From: Aeromonas hydrophila subsp. hydrophila ATCC 7966
Lineage (GTDB): Bacteria > Pseudomonadota > Gammaproteobacteria > Enterobacterales > Aeromonadaceae
DNA length: 64,000 nt
Assembly: GCF_000014805.1 (NCBI RefSeq)
Contig: NC_008570.1
Coordinates: 3,849,001-3,913,000, forward strand
Direction: 5' to 3'
Position 1 is the stretch's first letter. Each line of letters starts with the position of its first letter. A model generated the notes under the pieces. It was not told where the DNA came from. It saw nothing but the letters and a program-made list of their open reading frames with translations, and made no database searches. Shown here in pieces: positions 8,061-18,170 of the stretch. A program made the position numbers and the translations under genes.

Positions 8061-9878
8061 TCAGTGACGTGCATAGGTCTTGTCGAGCAGGTTGATGGGC
8101 GCCAGCGCCTCCCCTGCCTCCTTGGCTTTCAGGGTCTCTTCCTTCACCTTGGGATCGAGCCAGAGCAGGCCGCCACTGCTGTGGGGATAGCCGTCCATGG
8201 GCCAGTAGAGCAGATCCGGCGTGTTCTTGGTGGCGGGCACCTCGGGCAGCATCACGTAACGCCAGCTGCTGGCCCGCACGTAGTTGAGCTGCACCCCGGG
8301 CACGAAGATGGCGAGATCATAGATACGCTGCTGGATCTGGCGGGAGAGCTCGGCCCGCTTGGTCATGTCGAACTCGACGTTGTAGGCATCGATCAGCCCA
8401 TCGAGCTCCTTGTCAGCCACGTTGAACAGGTTGTTGGTCTGCGGCTTGTTGGCATTGGCCGAGTGGAACGACTCCCAGTACTGCGGGTAGAGGCCACCGC
8501 CGCCCCAACCAAGCCAGGCCGCCTCGTGTTTTTTCTCCAGCATCGCCTTGAAGCCGGTGGCGCCATCCACCAGGTTGAGCTCCAGATCCAGGCCCGCCTT
8601 CTTGGCCTCTTCTTTGAGCACAGTCAAGCGCTTGGAGTGCTCCTGACTGGTGTAGGTGAGCGCCAGGGTCAGCCGATCCCCCTTGTCGTTTTGCAGGATG
8701 CCGTCCGGCCCCGGCTTGGCGTAACCGCCCTTGGCAAAGTAGTCGCGCGCCTTGGCGATGTCATAGGCCCGCTCCGGCAGCTGCATGTCGGTGAACTCGC
8801 CAAAGCCCGAGCCGAAAGTGGTGGCTCTGTCATAGTCGCCGCGCAGCACGGTTTTAATCATCTTGTCGATGTTGAAGGCGTGCTGGATGCCGAGCCGCAC
8901 GTTGAGGTCAGCCAGCTTGGGATTGGCGACATTGAGGTGAACCCCCTGCCCGCCCTGCTTGGTGTCGGTCATGGCCATCACCTTCTGCACGTATCCCTGC
9001 TTGTATTCGGGGGTAACCGCTTTTTCATGCCACCAGTTGGGCAGGATCATCTCGAAGGTATCGAGCTCCCCTTTCAGGAAGTGACGAAAGGCGATGTTGT
9101 GATCGCGGATCACCTGCACCTTGATGGTGTCGAGGTTGAACCTGTGCTGGTTGTAGCGATCGTCCTTTGCCCACCACTCCTTCTGCTTGCTGAAGGTGAT
9201 GGACTTGCCCTTCTTCACGTCGCTCATCACGTAGGGGCCGGTGTTGGGCACCACGGCCCAGTTGTATTGCTTCACCCAGTTGGGGGTGAGCTTGTAGTAG
9301 TGCTTGGGCTGGGGCCACAGCTCGGTGGTGTTGAGCAGGTCCAGCTTGGCCTTGCGGGTACCCGCCTTGACCAAAATGGTATGGTCGTCAACCTTCTCCA
9401 CCGCCACCACTTCGGTGGTGTAGTAGTTGTTGAACCAGGGCCCCTGGATGTCTTTGGAGCGCATCATCTCGTAGCCGAAGGTGTAGTCATCGGCGACCAC
9501 CGGCTTGCCGTCGGACCACTTGGCACGCGGATCCAGCTTGAAGTAGACGGTCTGGTTGTCCGGCGCGATGGCCCAGTGGGTCGCGAGCGACGGAATGGGG
9601 TTGCCGGTATTGGGGTGGAAGCTGATTAGCCTCAGCTGGTTGTCCATGATGAAGGAGCGGAACGCGCCGTTGGAGTCGGGCCCCACGGTGCGAAACGTCA
9701 GTGGGAAACTGTCCACGAACATGGTGATGCTGCCACCAGGCAGCGCCTTGGGCGAGGCGAACACGGGGTCGGTGTCGTTGGTCTCCCACTTGAGATCCGC
9801 AGGCAGGCTGGCCGCCCACACCCAGGATCCGTTCATCAGCACAAAGAGAGCACCTATCCATTTGATTTTATTTTTCAT
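8061..9878 (-). CDS. Extracellular solute-binding protein, YejA/SBP family 5
   Basis: Periplasmic peptide-binding component of the importer, 605 residues. [22 protein letters not shown] is a signal peptide with cleavage after AWA/AS. The mature protein has family-5 features: [65 protein letters not shown]. The long form and partner permeases resemble the YejABEF (microcin C uptake) branch more than OppA. The start at 9878 follows TGGAAG and begins the signal peptide; the frame stays open to 10016 without plausible protein. It sits third in the operon, after both permeases. Confidence 0.9.
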   Translation of the reverse strand: MKNKIKWIGALFVLMNGSWVWAASLPADLKWETNDTDPVFASPKALPGGSITMFVDSFPLTFRTVGPDSNGAFRSFIMDNQLRLISFHPNTGNPIPSLATHWAIAPDNQTVYFKLDPRAKWSDGKPVVADDYTFGYEMMRSKDIQGPWFNNYYTTEVVAVEKVDDHTILVKAGTRKAKLDLLNTTELWPQPKHYYKLTPNWVKQYNWAVVPNTGPYVMSDVKKGKSITFSKQKEWWAKDDRYNQHRFNLDTIKVQVIRDHNIAFRHFLKGELDTFEMILPNWWHEKAVTPEYKQGYVQKVMAMTDTKQGGQGVHLNVANPKLADLNVRLGIQHAFNIDKMIKTVLRGDYDRATTFGSGFGEFTDMQLPERAYDIAKARDYFAKGGYAKPGPDGILQNDKGDRLTLALTYTSQEHSKRLTVLKEEAKKAGLDLELNLVDGATGFKAMLEKKHEAAWLGWGGGGLYPQYWESFHSANANKPQTNNLFNVADKELDGLIDAYNVEFDMTKRAELSRQIQQRIYDLAIFVPGVQLNYVRASSWRYVMLPEVPATKNTPDLLYWPMDGYPHSSGGLLWLDPKVKEETLKAKEAGEALAPINLLDKTYARH

Positions 9879-9960
9879 GTTTGACTTCCAGGTCATACCC
9901 CTGCACTGGGGGCTTGTCGATTCAAGGGTGAGCAACCCGGGGCCATAAGCCCGCCCCAGG

Positions 9961-10998
9961 TCACTGATAACGGGTAAATTTACGCGGATCAAACGCCTCG
10001 CGGATCGCCTCGCCAATGAAGGAGACCATGATCAGCACCAGGCTCACCGCCGCCACCACCGAGCTCACGATCCAGATGGCATCCAGGTTGTTGATGCCCT
10101 GGGAGAGCAGCTCCCCCCAGCTCGGGGTGGGCGGAGCCAGGCCGAAGCCCAGATAGTCCAGCGCCGTCAGGGTGGAGATGTTGCCCACCACGGCAAACGG
10201 CGCCAGGGTGACGATCATCATCAGGGTGTTGGGCAGAATGTGGTGGAAGATGATCCGCCCGGTGCCGGCCCCCTGGGCCCGCGCCGCCATCACGTAGTCC
10301 CGTGCCCGCTCCTTGTAGGTGAGGGTGCGCATGTACCAGGTGATGCCCATCCAGCCAAATAGCACGTTGATGGCCACGAACAGGCCGAAGTTGGGCTTGG
10401 CCAGCGACACCAGGATCATGATGACGTAGAGAAACGGCACCTGGGACCAGATCTCGATAAAGCGCTGCAGCACCAGGTCAAACCGCCCACCGAGGAAGCC
10501 CATCATGCAGCCGATGGTGACCCCGATGGCATAGCTGGCCACCAGCGCGATGAAGGCAAAGCCGATGGCGATGCGAAAGCCGTAGACCAGCCGTGCCAGC
10601 ACATCGCGGCCGCTGGTGTCGGTGCCGAGCAGGTGACGCTCGGCCAGGCTGGGCGCATAGGGTGGGTAAGCATCCTGCTTGAAATCCTGCTCATAGGGGT
10701 TCCAGGGTACCGGTGGCAACACCACCCAATCCCCCTTGCCATCGGCGGCGAATTTGTCTTTTAGCTGGCGATAGTTGGTCTCGTACTCGTAATCGAGCCC
10801 GAACTGCTGACCCGGGATCACGTCGCCATAGGTGGGAAAATAGAGCTCCCCCTGATAGCTCACCATCAGCGCCCGGCTGTTGACCAAGAGCTCCGCCAGC
10901 AGGGAGAGCAGCACCAGGGTGGTGAAGATGATGAAGGAGTAGTAACCGCGCTTGATCGATTTGAAACGCTTGAGTTTTTTTAAGGTGACAGGGTTCAT
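9961..10998 (-). CDS. Peptide ABC transporter permease, YejE type
   Basis: Inner-membrane permease of 345 residues with an N-terminal membrane segment (YYSFIIFTTLVLLSLLAELL), a large periplasmic insert with a conserved PPVPWNPYEQDF segment, then about five helices. The EAA loop (YVMAARAQGAGTGRIIFHHILPN) contacts the ATPases. The HLLGTDTSGRDVLARLVYG segment is typical of OppC/YejE proteins. The ATG at 10998 is two bases after the yejB-like stop and has GGAG seven bases upstream, so I prefer it to the overlapping GTG at 11004. Confidence 0.9.
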   Translation of the reverse strand: MNPVTLKKLKRFKSIKRGYYSFIIFTTLVLLSLLAELLVNSRALMVSYQGELYFPTYGDVIPGQQFGLDYEYETNYRQLKDKFAADGKGDWVVLPPVPWNPYEQDFKQDAYPPYAPSLAERHLLGTDTSGRDVLARLVYGFRIAIGFAFIALVASYAIGVTIGCMMGFLGGRFDLVLQRFIEIWSQVPFLYVIMILVSLAKPNFGLFVAINVLFGWMGITWYMRTLTYKERARDYVMAARAQGAGTGRIIFHHILPNTLMMIVTLAPFAVVGNISTLTALDYLGFGLAPPTPSWGELLSQGINNLDAIWIVSSVVAAVSLVLIMVSFIGEAIREAFDPRKFTRYQ

Positions 10999-11000
10999 GT

Positions 11001-12026
11001 TCACTCTCCGAACCGTACGCGGGGATCGACCAGGGCCACGCAGATGTCGGAGACGATATTGCCCACCAGCATCAGCATGGAGGTGATGGCCAGAATGCCC
11101 ATCACGGTGGGGTAATCCCGCTCGACGATGGCCTCGTAACCGAGCAGACCGATGCCGTCGATGTTGAAGATGGTCTCGATGAGAAAGGAGCCGCCGAAGA
11201 AGACGGTGAGCACCGACCCCAGGTGACTGGCGATGGGGATCAGGCTGTTGCGCATGGCATGATCGGTCACCGCCTTGCGAAACGGCAGCCCCTTGGCCAC
11301 GGCGGTGCGCACGTAATCGGCCGACAGGTTCTCCATCAGGCTGTTCTTCATGGTCATGGTGAGGATGGCGAAATCACCGATGGCGTAGGCGATGAGCGGC
11401 AGCAGGGCATGGGCGAACACGGTGCGGATCTGATCCCAGCTGCTCTCCATGCCGTCGAACTCGTCCCCCGGGAAGCCCCCCATGGGCAGCCACTCCAGAT
11501 GGAACGCGAACACTGTGATGAGGAAGATCCCCACCACGTAGGCGGGCAGCGCATAGGCCATGTAGATGAGCATGGAGCTGAGCGAATCGAAGCGGCTGTT
11601 GTGCCTGAGCGCCTTGGCCACCCCGAGCGGAATGGAAACAGCATAACTGAGCAGAAAGGTCGCCAGCCCGAAGAAGGCGGTCACCGGCAACCTGTCCTTG
11701 ATGAGGCCCCAAACCGGCTCGTAATAGCGGGTCGATTCGCCAAGATCCAGCACCGCCAGCTTCTGCAGCCACTCCCAATAGGCGACCAGCATGGGCTTGT
11801 CGAGCCCGTAAAAGGCCTTGAGCTCCTCGATCTGCTCGTCGGAGAGCGCCTGCGCCCCCTTGCTGCCGCTGGATCGGCCCGATTCGTTCTGAGAAACCTG
11901 GGCTTGCAGCAGCATGCGTTCGACCGGGCCGCCCGGTACGAAACGGGTGATGGTGAAGACGAGCAGGGTGATACCGAGAAACGTCGGGATGATCAAAAGC
12001 ATCCGACGTAAGAAATACGACAGCAT
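11001..12026 (-). CDS. Peptide ABC transporter permease, YejB type
   Basis: First gene of the importer operon: 341-residue inner-membrane permease starting MLSYFLRRMLLIIPTFLGIT and FVPGGPVERML, the usual opening of OppB/DppB/YejB proteins, with about six helices and the EAA loop (YVRTAVAKGLPFRKAVTDHAMRNSL). The low-complexity insert QVSQNESGRSSGSKGAQ after the first helix is also seen in YejB-like proteins. GAGGT lies before the ATG. Transcribed away from the TonB receptor gene across a 738-base AT-rich spacer. Confidence 0.9.
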   Translation of the reverse strand: MLSYFLRRMLLIIPTFLGITLLVFTITRFVPGGPVERMLLQAQVSQNESGRSSGSKGAQALSDEQIEELKAFYGLDKPMLVAYWEWLQKLAVLDLGESTRYYEPVWGLIKDRLPVTAFFGLATFLLSYAVSIPLGVAKALRHNSRFDSLSSMLIYMAYALPAYVVGIFLITVFAFHLEWLPMGGFPGDEFDGMESSWDQIRTVFAHALLPLIAYAIGDFAILTMTMKNSLMENLSADYVRTAVAKGLPFRKAVTDHAMRNSLIPIASHLGSVLTVFFGGSFLIETIFNIDGIGLLGYEAIVERDYPTVMGILAITSMLMLVGNIVSDICVALVDPRVRFGE

Positions 12027-12764
12027 GGTGGAACCTCGTCCTTGTTGTTCTTTTATGGCCAGTCACATCCGGTGACGGGCCTGTCCTTCCTGGCATTACT
12101 CACTGGATAGCCGGTTATTGACAGACTATCCGCTCGGTCACTGTAAAAGCTCTGCAACAAAAATCAAGTAGAACGAAGGGCATGACATGCCCCTTTGGCA
12201 AACCGTGGAATTTACTGTGAGTTTTTTATGAAAAAGCCAACTTCAAGATAAAAAACTGCGACATGAACAATTTAAATAACGTTTAAATTTTCAATCAAAC
12301 CTACAAAAACAGCATCACCAAAACATCTTTCACATATAAAACAACAAGATATGATAAATCAGAATTAAATCACCCTTCTCTATATGGGCAAGCTGAAATC
12401 CGGCTCGACAATGCAATCTGAACCTCAGCCGAACACGCTACCAAAACAGAAAATAATGCTAAAAAAGTCTTGGTTAACAATATAAAAACTAGCGGGACAT
12501 CCCCCTTATCGATAAGTTCAAAATTAATCAATAAAATGGAAACCACTCATTTTAACATCGATTTCACATCGTAAAATATCATCAAATCAGAATAAACCGC
12601 TGCGAAACCGGAAGTATTAAAACATAGTCAGCTTATTGCGCCCCCCTTCCCCATCCACACCGCCTCAATTGACGTCAACCGTCAAAGCTTGATAAGCCTT
12701 ACGCATCGCTCCAACGAGGGCGGTATGGAAGCAAACAAAAAAACAACCAGGAAGGATATAAGCG
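12027..12764. other. AT-rich divergent spacer between importer operon and TonB receptor
   Basis: 738 bases with no credible gene; 12240-12620 is strikingly AT-rich against its GC-rich flanks. An inverted repeat GGATAG (12105-12110) / CTATCC (12126-12131) lies near the importer start. I looked for a 19-base Fur box by eye and found none convincing. The spacer must hold at least two promoters. Confidence 0.6.
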
Positions 12765-15320
12765 ATGCTTAGGAAAAGCAGACTCTCTGCTGCCGTAGCG
12801 TTTGCCTTGGCGAGCGCGGCAGTAGTGGCCACCCCTGTCTTGGCCGAAGAGGGCCAAAACGTCGAAAAACTCCAGAAGATCAAGGTTACCGGCTCCCGTA
12901 TCTCGCGCGTCGACGTGGAGGGCGCCACCCCGGTCGTCGCCATCAGCAAGGCCAAGATCGAGCAATCCGGTCAGCAGACCGTGGCCGACTACCTGAAGCA
13001 GGCCTCCTACAACTCCTTCGGCAGTATCTCCCCCTCTTCCGGCAGCTCAGCCCAATCCCAGGCCACCGTCAGCCTGCGCGGCCTTGGCTCCGAGCGCACC
13101 CTGGTGCTGCTCAACGGCAAGCGGGTCGCCGGCTCTCCCTCCATGGGGGGTAGCTCCATCAACCTCAACTCCATCCCCATGGCGGCGGTCGAGCGGGTGG
13201 AAGTGAACCTGGACGGCGGCTCTGCCCTGTATGGTTCCGATGCCATCGGCGGCGTCATCAACGTCATCCTGAAACAGGACTATGAAGGGCTGGAATTCCA
13301 GGGCCGTATCGGCTCTCCAACCGAAGAGGGTGGCGACGAGAAGAGCGGCTCCATCGTCAGCGGTATCACCGGGGAGAAAGGCGCCCTGATGATGGTCTAC
13401 GAGCACGACGTCAAGGACGAGATCTACTACAAGGATCGCGACTACATGGCTCGTGAAGGTGCCTCTGCCCCCAGCCTGTATGGCCGCAACATCAAGGGCA
13501 TCGATGCCGCCACCGGCAAGACAGTTACCCGTACCCTGGAAGGCATCGACTGTGCCAATACCGGCCCCGGCTTCGTGCCGGTCGGTAGCGCCTGTCGCTT
13601 CGACTTTGCCCAGGTCGCCGCCAAGACCGCTTCCCGCACCCGGGACACCGTCTACGTCAACGGCCGCTATCACATCAATGACAGCGTCGACTTCGTTCCC
13701 CAGCTGATCGGCTCGCGGGTCACCAGCTTTGGCCGCTTCGCTCCGGCCGCCGGCCCCTTCTCCATCGACGGCACCACTCCGGGCGGCGCCCAGCTGCTGG
13801 CCGACAACGGCTTCATCGGTGAGAAGGCCACCGTCTACTACCGCTTCAGCAACGTCGGGCCCCGTGACAATGACGTCACCGACCTGACCGGCAGCATGAA
13901 CCTGGGCTTCGAAGGCACGCTGCCGACCGAAGCGGTGGGTGATGTGGAGTGGAATGCGGGTTACATGTATTCCAAGACCGACAACAAGAGCCGCGGCACA
14001 GGCTATGTGCTGAACCCGGCGGTCCAGCAGGAGGTCGACAGCGGCAACTTCAAGAACGGCGAGTTCTCCAGTGACGCCACCAACAGCCTCTCCTACGACA
14101 CCAGCCGCACCTCCAAGATGGACTTCTTCCAGTGGTACGGTGGTCTGGGCTGGAGCATGGGTGAACTGCCTGCCGGCCCCATCGGCTGGTACCTGGGGGC
14201 CGAGTACAACGACTGGGTCTACTCCGACACCTATGACAGCCAGTCTGCTGCCGGCAACGTCATCGGTTCTTCCGGCAACTCCGGCGGTGGCGTGCGCGAT
14301 GTCTTCGCCGCCTACATCGAGAGCCTGATCCCCATCACCGAGCAGATCGAGCTGAACCTGGCCGGTCGTTTCGACAAGTACAGCGACTTTGGCAGCGCCT
14401 TCTCGCCCAAGGCGAGCCTGCGTTACCAGCCGCTGGACAACCTGTTGCTGCGCACCTCCTGGTCACAGTCCTTCCGCGCCCCGGGCCTGGAAGATCTGTA
14501 TGCAGCCGATGCCGACTCCGCCGACTTCGCCAAGGACTATGTCTCCTGCCAGGCCAACGGTGTCGCCAACTGTCCGGAAGAGCAGTACACCACGGTGCGT
14601 CAATCCAACAAGAACCTGAAGGAAGAGACGGCTGACACCTTCGGCATCGGCGCGGCCTACAGCCCGATCGACGATCTCAACCTCTCGCTGGACTACTACT
14701 ACATCAAGATTGATGACGTGATCCAGCTGGCCACCACCCAGACCCAGTTCTATCAGGAGCTCAACACCGGCAGCAACCCGAACGTCATTCGCGATGCCAA
14801 CGGCGATGTGGAACAGGTTTACGCCGGCATGGTCAACCTGGGCCAGCTCAAGACCAGTGGTCTGGACTTCAAGGCTGACTACAAGTACGACTTCGACGTC
14901 GTGACCGTGCGTTATGACTTCGGCAGCACCTACATTCTGAAATACGAAGAGGGTCTGTTTGCCGGCGGTCCCATGGTCGACAAGAAAGGCTGGAACGCCA
15001 AGCCTGAACTGCGCTTCAACTCCGGCGTCGGGGTCAATGTACCGCAGTGGTGGAACATGGATGCCTACCTGAGTGCCAACTACATCGACTCCCAGAGCCA
15101 GGACTACGTGGACGGTCAGACAGAGGGCCATATCGCCTCCCAGACCACCTGGAACCTGAACGTCGGTGTGGATACCCCCTGGAACGGCAAGCTGCAAGCC
15201 GGTGTGAAGAACATGTTCAACGTAGGCCCCTCGCTCTCCAGCGACGGCTTCACCTACGACGAAGATCTCTACAGCATCGACGGGCGCATCGTCTACCTCG
15301 ACTACACCCAGAAGTTCTAA
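12765..15320 (+). CDS. TonB-dependent outer-membrane receptor
   Basis: An 851-residue gated outer-membrane channel. A signal peptide (cleaved near VLA/EE) is followed by the TonB-box/plug region (KIKVTGSRISRVDVEGATPV, SLRGLGSERTLVLLNGKRV, VERVEVNLDGGSALYGSDAIGGVINVIL) and a long beta-barrel ending in Phe (VYLDYTQKF), as outer-membrane proteins do. The GSRISR-type plug resembles receptors that import carbohydrates, peptides or other nutrients in Shewanella-like bacteria more than classical siderophore receptors, so the substrate is open. AGGAAGG precedes the ATG. A TonB2 operon follows directly on the same strand. Confidence 0.92.
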   Translation: MLRKSRLSAAVAFALASAAVVATPVLAEEGQNVEKLQKIKVTGSRISRVDVEGATPVVAISKAKIEQSGQQTVADYLKQASYNSFGSISPSSGSSAQSQATVSLRGLGSERTLVLLNGKRVAGSPSMGGSSINLNSIPMAAVERVEVNLDGGSALYGSDAIGGVINVILKQDYEGLEFQGRIGSPTEEGGDEKSGSIVSGITGEKGALMMVYEHDVKDEIYYKDRDYMAREGASAPSLYGRNIKGIDAATGKTVTRTLEGIDCANTGPGFVPVGSACRFDFAQVAAKTASRTRDTVYVNGRYHINDSVDFVPQLIGSRVTSFGRFAPAAGPFSIDGTTPGGAQLLADNGFIGEKATVYYRFSNVGPRDNDVTDLTGSMNLGFEGTLPTEAVGDVEWNAGYMYSKTDNKSRGTGYVLNPAVQQEVDSGNFKNGEFSSDATNSLSYDTSRTSKMDFFQWYGGLGWSMGELPAGPIGWYLGAEYNDWVYSDTYDSQSAAGNVIGSSGNSGGGVRDVFAAYIESLIPITEQIELNLAGRFDKYSDFGSAFSPKASLRYQPLDNLLLRTSWSQSFRAPGLEDLYAADADSADFAKDYVSCQANGVANCPEEQYTTVRQSNKNLKEETADTFGIGAAYSPIDDLNLSLDYYYIKIDDVIQLATTQTQFYQELNTGSNPNVIRDANGDVEQVYAGMVNLGQLKTSGLDFKADYKYDFDVVTVRYDFGSTYILKYEEGLFAGGPMVDKKGWNAKPELRFNSGVGVNVPQWWNMDAYLSANYIDSQSQDYVDGQTEGHIASQTTWNLNVGVDTPWNGKLQAGVKNMFNVGPSLSSDGFTYDEDLYSIDGRIVYLDYTQKF

Positions 15321-15346
15321 TCAACTCCCGTTGAGATATAAACCCA

Positions 15347-15370
15347 AGCCGGCCCGGTCGGGCCGGCTTT
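15347..15370 (+). terminator. Weak terminator/attenuator hairpin after the receptor gene
   Basis: AAGCCGGCCC/GGGCCGGCTT stem with only TTTG after it. It probably reduces rather than stops read-through into the TonB2 operon. Confidence 0.45.
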
Positions 15371-15430
15371 GCCCAACGTCCAAGGAAGTTACGGAGATAG
15401 GGTAATCCTATGAAAACAAGGACAATTACA

Positions 15431-16195
15431 ATGAAGAAAGCGCTCCTCGGCAGCCTGGTTTCCGCTGCCTTGCTGACCAGCTTCAATCTGAGTGCCGCCT
15501 CTGCCAGCCAGGCAGTGGACGCTCAAGCCGCCACCGACAATGCATCCAAAGTGTCCCAGCAGAAGATCGACAGCTACGCCGACTCTGCCGAATCCGCCCT
15601 CGCCCAGTACAAGGCCGCCCTGCGTCAGGTCGACAGCCTGCGTACCTACAACGAGCAGGTGGGCAAGATGGTCGACTCCCAGAGCAGCGAACTGGCCTCG
15701 ATGCAGCGCCAGATCGCCCAGATCGATCAGACCAGCACCGAAGTGGTGCCGCTGATGCTCAAGATGATCGACTCCCTCGAGCAGTTCGTGGCGCTGGATC
15801 TGCCGTTCCAGAAGGTCGAGCGGGAGGATCGCGTCGCGGCCCTGACCGACCTGATGAACCGGGCCGACGTCACCATCTCCGAGAAGTACCGCAAGATCCT
15901 GGAGGCCTACCAGATCGAGGAGGGCTTCAGCCGCACCATCGAATCCTACAAGGCCAGCCTGGCCAAGGATGGCGGCGAGAAGACCTACGAGTTCCTGCGC
16001 GTCGGCCGCATCGCCCTGCTCTACCAGTCCCCGGACGGCAATGAGACCGGCATGTGGAACAAGAAGACCCGTCAGTGGGAAGAGTTGCCCCAGGAGTATC
16101 GCAGTGCAGTGGAACAGGGCCTTCGCATCGCCAAGAAGCAGGCGCCCCCCGCCCTCATCAAGCTGCCGGTTCAAACTGCGGAGAAAGCATCATGA
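15431..16195 (+). CDS. DUF3450 periplasmic protein of the TonB2 operon
   Basis: About 254 residues: signal peptide (MKKALLGSLVSAALLTSFNLSAASA), then a long helical, probably coiled-coil segment (about residues 35-115, rich in Gln, Ser and Ala) and a compact end (VGRIALLYQSPDGNETGMWN). This is the DUF3450 pattern found at the head of TonB2-type operons in Vibrio and Shewanella; its biochemical role is not established to my knowledge. An alternative ATG at 15410 adds seven residues; I prefer 15431 for AAGGA eight bases upstream and the cleaner signal peptide. The stop overlaps the next start (ATGA). Confidence 0.85.
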   Translation: MKKALLGSLVSAALLTSFNLSAASASQAVDAQAATDNASKVSQQKIDSYADSAESALAQYKAALRQVDSLRTYNEQVGKMVDSQSSELASMQRQIAQIDQTSTEVVPLMLKMIDSLEQFVALDLPFQKVEREDRVAALTDLMNRADVTISEKYRKILEAYQIEEGFSRTIESYKASLAKDGGEKTYEFLRVGRIALLYQSPDGNETGMWNKKTRQWEELPQEYRSAVEQGLRIAKKQAPPALIKLPVQTAEKAS

Positions 16196-17565
16196 AAGGA
16201 ATCAAACTTGCCATCGCCTCGCTGATCGCGGGCGCGACCCTGATCACCCTGCCGGTGACCGCCGCCGAGAAACCGGTGGACTTGAACGCCCTGCTCAATC
16301 AGGTCAAGGCCGCCAGCACCACCGAATCCCAGCTCAACAAGGAGCGGGAAGCCCGCTTCCTGGCCGACAAGAACGAGCAGGCCGCCCTGCTGGCCAAGGC
16401 CAAGGCAGAACTGGCCGCCGAAACAGCCAAGGGTGAGCGGCTCAAGGCCACCTTCGATGCCAACGACAAGCAGCTGACCGAGCTGACCGAGACCCTGCGC
16501 CAGCGTGCCGGCAACATGGGCGAGATGTTCGGGGTGCTGCGCCAGTTCGCCGGCGAGTTCAAGGGGATCTTCAACGCCTCTGCCCGCCGGGTCGAACATC
16601 CGGAGCAGACCGCCCTGCTGACCCGCCTGGCCGAGAGCAAAGAGCTGCCCTCCAGCGATGACCTGACCGCCTTCTGGACCACCACCCTCAGCCGCATGGT
16701 CGACGGTGGCAAGGTCAGCCAGATACCGGCCACCGTGGTCTATGGCGAAGGCAACCAGGCCGAGAAGACCGTCACCCAGATCGGCGAGTTCAACACCGTC
16801 TCCGAAGGCAAGTACCTGACCTTCGTGCCGGAGACCGGCAAGTTCGAACAGCTGCCCCGCCAGCCCGACAAGGGGGTGCTGGAGCCCATCGCCGAGTTTG
16901 AACAGGGTGGCGGTGGCGTCAAGCCGATCTTCGTCGACCCGTCCCGCGGCGTGATCCTCTCCCTGCTGGTGCAGTCGCCGACCCTGAAGGAGCGGATCGA
17001 CCAGGGGGGTGAAGTGGGCTACGTCATCATGGTGCTCGGCGTGCTCGGCACCCTGCTGGCGCTGTTCTGCGGCGCTCGCCTCTCCCTCATCGGCGGATCC
17101 ATGCGCAAGCAGCTGAAATCCGATCAGATCATCAAGGGCAATCCCATCGGCGAGATGCTGGGGGCCTACCAGAGCCATCGTGGCGACAACATCGAGGATC
17201 TGGAGTCCAAGCTCGACGAGATCATCCTGCGCAACGTGCCCAAGTTCGAGAAGGGCATCAGCATCATCAAGCTGATCGCCTCGGTCGCGCCGCTGCTGGG
17301 TCTGCTGGGTACCGTGGTCGGCATGATCGCCACCTTCCAGGCCATCACCCTGTTCGGTACCGGCGATCCCAAGCTGATGGCGGGCGGTATCTCCGAAGCC
17401 CTGGTCACCACCATGCAGGGTCTGGTGGTCGCCGTGCCCATGTTGTTCCTCTACACCATCGTACAGACCCAGAGCCGTCGTCTGATCCAGGTGCTGGAAG
17501 AGCAGAGCGCCGGTTTCGTCGCCCGCTACCAGGAACGTCTGCACGCCTCCAAAGCCGCAGCGTAA
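16192..17565 (+). CDS. ttpC: TtpC-like ExbB/TolQ-family protein
   Basis: 457 residues: signal peptide (to about residue 25), a Lys/Glu/Ala-rich coiled coil (about 35-85), a periplasmic region, then a C-terminal MotA/TolQ/ExbB proton-channel domain (about 280-450) with three membrane helices and the LIASVAPLLGLLGTVVGMIATF signature. This long ExbB-like architecture is TtpC, shown in Vibrio to be needed for TonB2-dependent iron uptake. Translationally coupled to the DUF3450 gene and ten bases before exbB2. The family call is strong; function is by analogy. Confidence 0.88.
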   Translation: MKGIKLAIASLIAGATLITLPVTAAEKPVDLNALLNQVKAASTTESQLNKEREARFLADKNEQAALLAKAKAELAAETAKGERLKATFDANDKQLTELTETLRQRAGNMGEMFGVLRQFAGEFKGIFNASARRVEHPEQTALLTRLAESKELPSSDDLTAFWTTTLSRMVDGGKVSQIPATVVYGEGNQAEKTVTQIGEFNTVSEGKYLTFVPETGKFEQLPRQPDKGVLEPIAEFEQGGGGVKPIFVDPSRGVILSLLVQSPTLKERIDQGGEVGYVIMVLGVLGTLLALFCGARLSLIGGSMRKQLKSDQIIKGNPIGEMLGAYQSHRGDNIEDLESKLDEIILRNVPKFEKGISIIKLIASVAPLLGLLGTVVGMIATFQAITLFGTGDPKLMAGGISEALVTTMQGLVVAVPMLFLYTIVQTQSRRLIQVLEEQSAGFVARYQERLHASKAAA

Positions 17566-17575
17566 GGAGTCACCC

Positions 17576-18103
17576 ATGTGGTTCTGGTTGATTGAAGAAG
17601 TCGAGTCGGTCCGCCGGTTTCTGGGATTGGGGGGCGACGTACTGGTCGCCCTGTTCTTCCTGACCCTGATGATGTGGGCCCTGCTGCTGGAGCGCTGGAT
17701 CTACTTCATGGCGGTCTACCCCAAGCAGGTGAAGCAGACCAAGGCCGCCTGGCTGGCCCGCAGCGATCACCTCTCCTGGTCCGCCAAGCAGATCCGGCGC
17801 GAGCTGGTCTCCCGGGTGGCCATGGCGGTGGACAAGGGGATGCCGGTCATCAAGGTGCTGATCGCCCTCTGCCCGCTGATGGGGCTGCTCGGGACCGTGG
17901 TCGGCATGGTGCAGGTGTTCGACACCCTGGCCATCACCGGCACCGGCTCACCGCGGGCGATGGCCTCGGGGATCTCCAAGGCGACGGTACCGACCATGGC
18001 GGGCATGATTGCCGCCCTTTCCGGCCTGTTTTTTGTCAACCAGCTCGATCACAAGGCCAAGCTGGCGGTCGAGAAGCTGGAAGACAACCTGAAACACGGT
18101 TGA
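17576..18103 (+). CDS. exbB2: Biopolymer transport protein ExbB2
   Basis: A 175-residue inner-membrane proton-channel subunit of the TonB2 complex. It has three predicted helices (about 20-42, 95-117, 135-155) and the ExbB/TolQ signature IALCPLMGLLGTVVGMVQVFD. It lacks the N-terminal extension of ExbB1, as TonB2-type ExbB proteins do. AAGGAG precedes the ATG. It follows the TtpC-like gene by ten bases. Confidence 0.92.
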   Translation: MWFWLIEEVESVRRFLGLGGDVLVALFFLTLMMWALLLERWIYFMAVYPKQVKQTKAAWLARSDHLSWSAKQIRRELVSRVAMAVDKGMPVIKVLIALCPLMGLLGTVVGMVQVFDTLAITGTGSPRAMASGISKATVPTMAGMIAALSGLFFVNQLDHKAKLAVEKLEDNLKHG

Positions 18104-18170
18104 TGCAGGATGCACTCCCCCGCCGGGCCCGGCTCTGGTGGGGGCACAGAACAAGCAAGGAGTTTTTGCC

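Noticed and set aside
12229..12252. Seven-codon ORF (MKKPTSR) in the AT-rich spacer
   Set aside because: Too short and with only a partial ribosome site; chance is the simplest explanation.
12240..12764. Fur box upstream of the TonB receptor
   Set aside because: No segment approaches the 19-base inverted repeat of the Fur consensus by eye, so iron control is not claimed.
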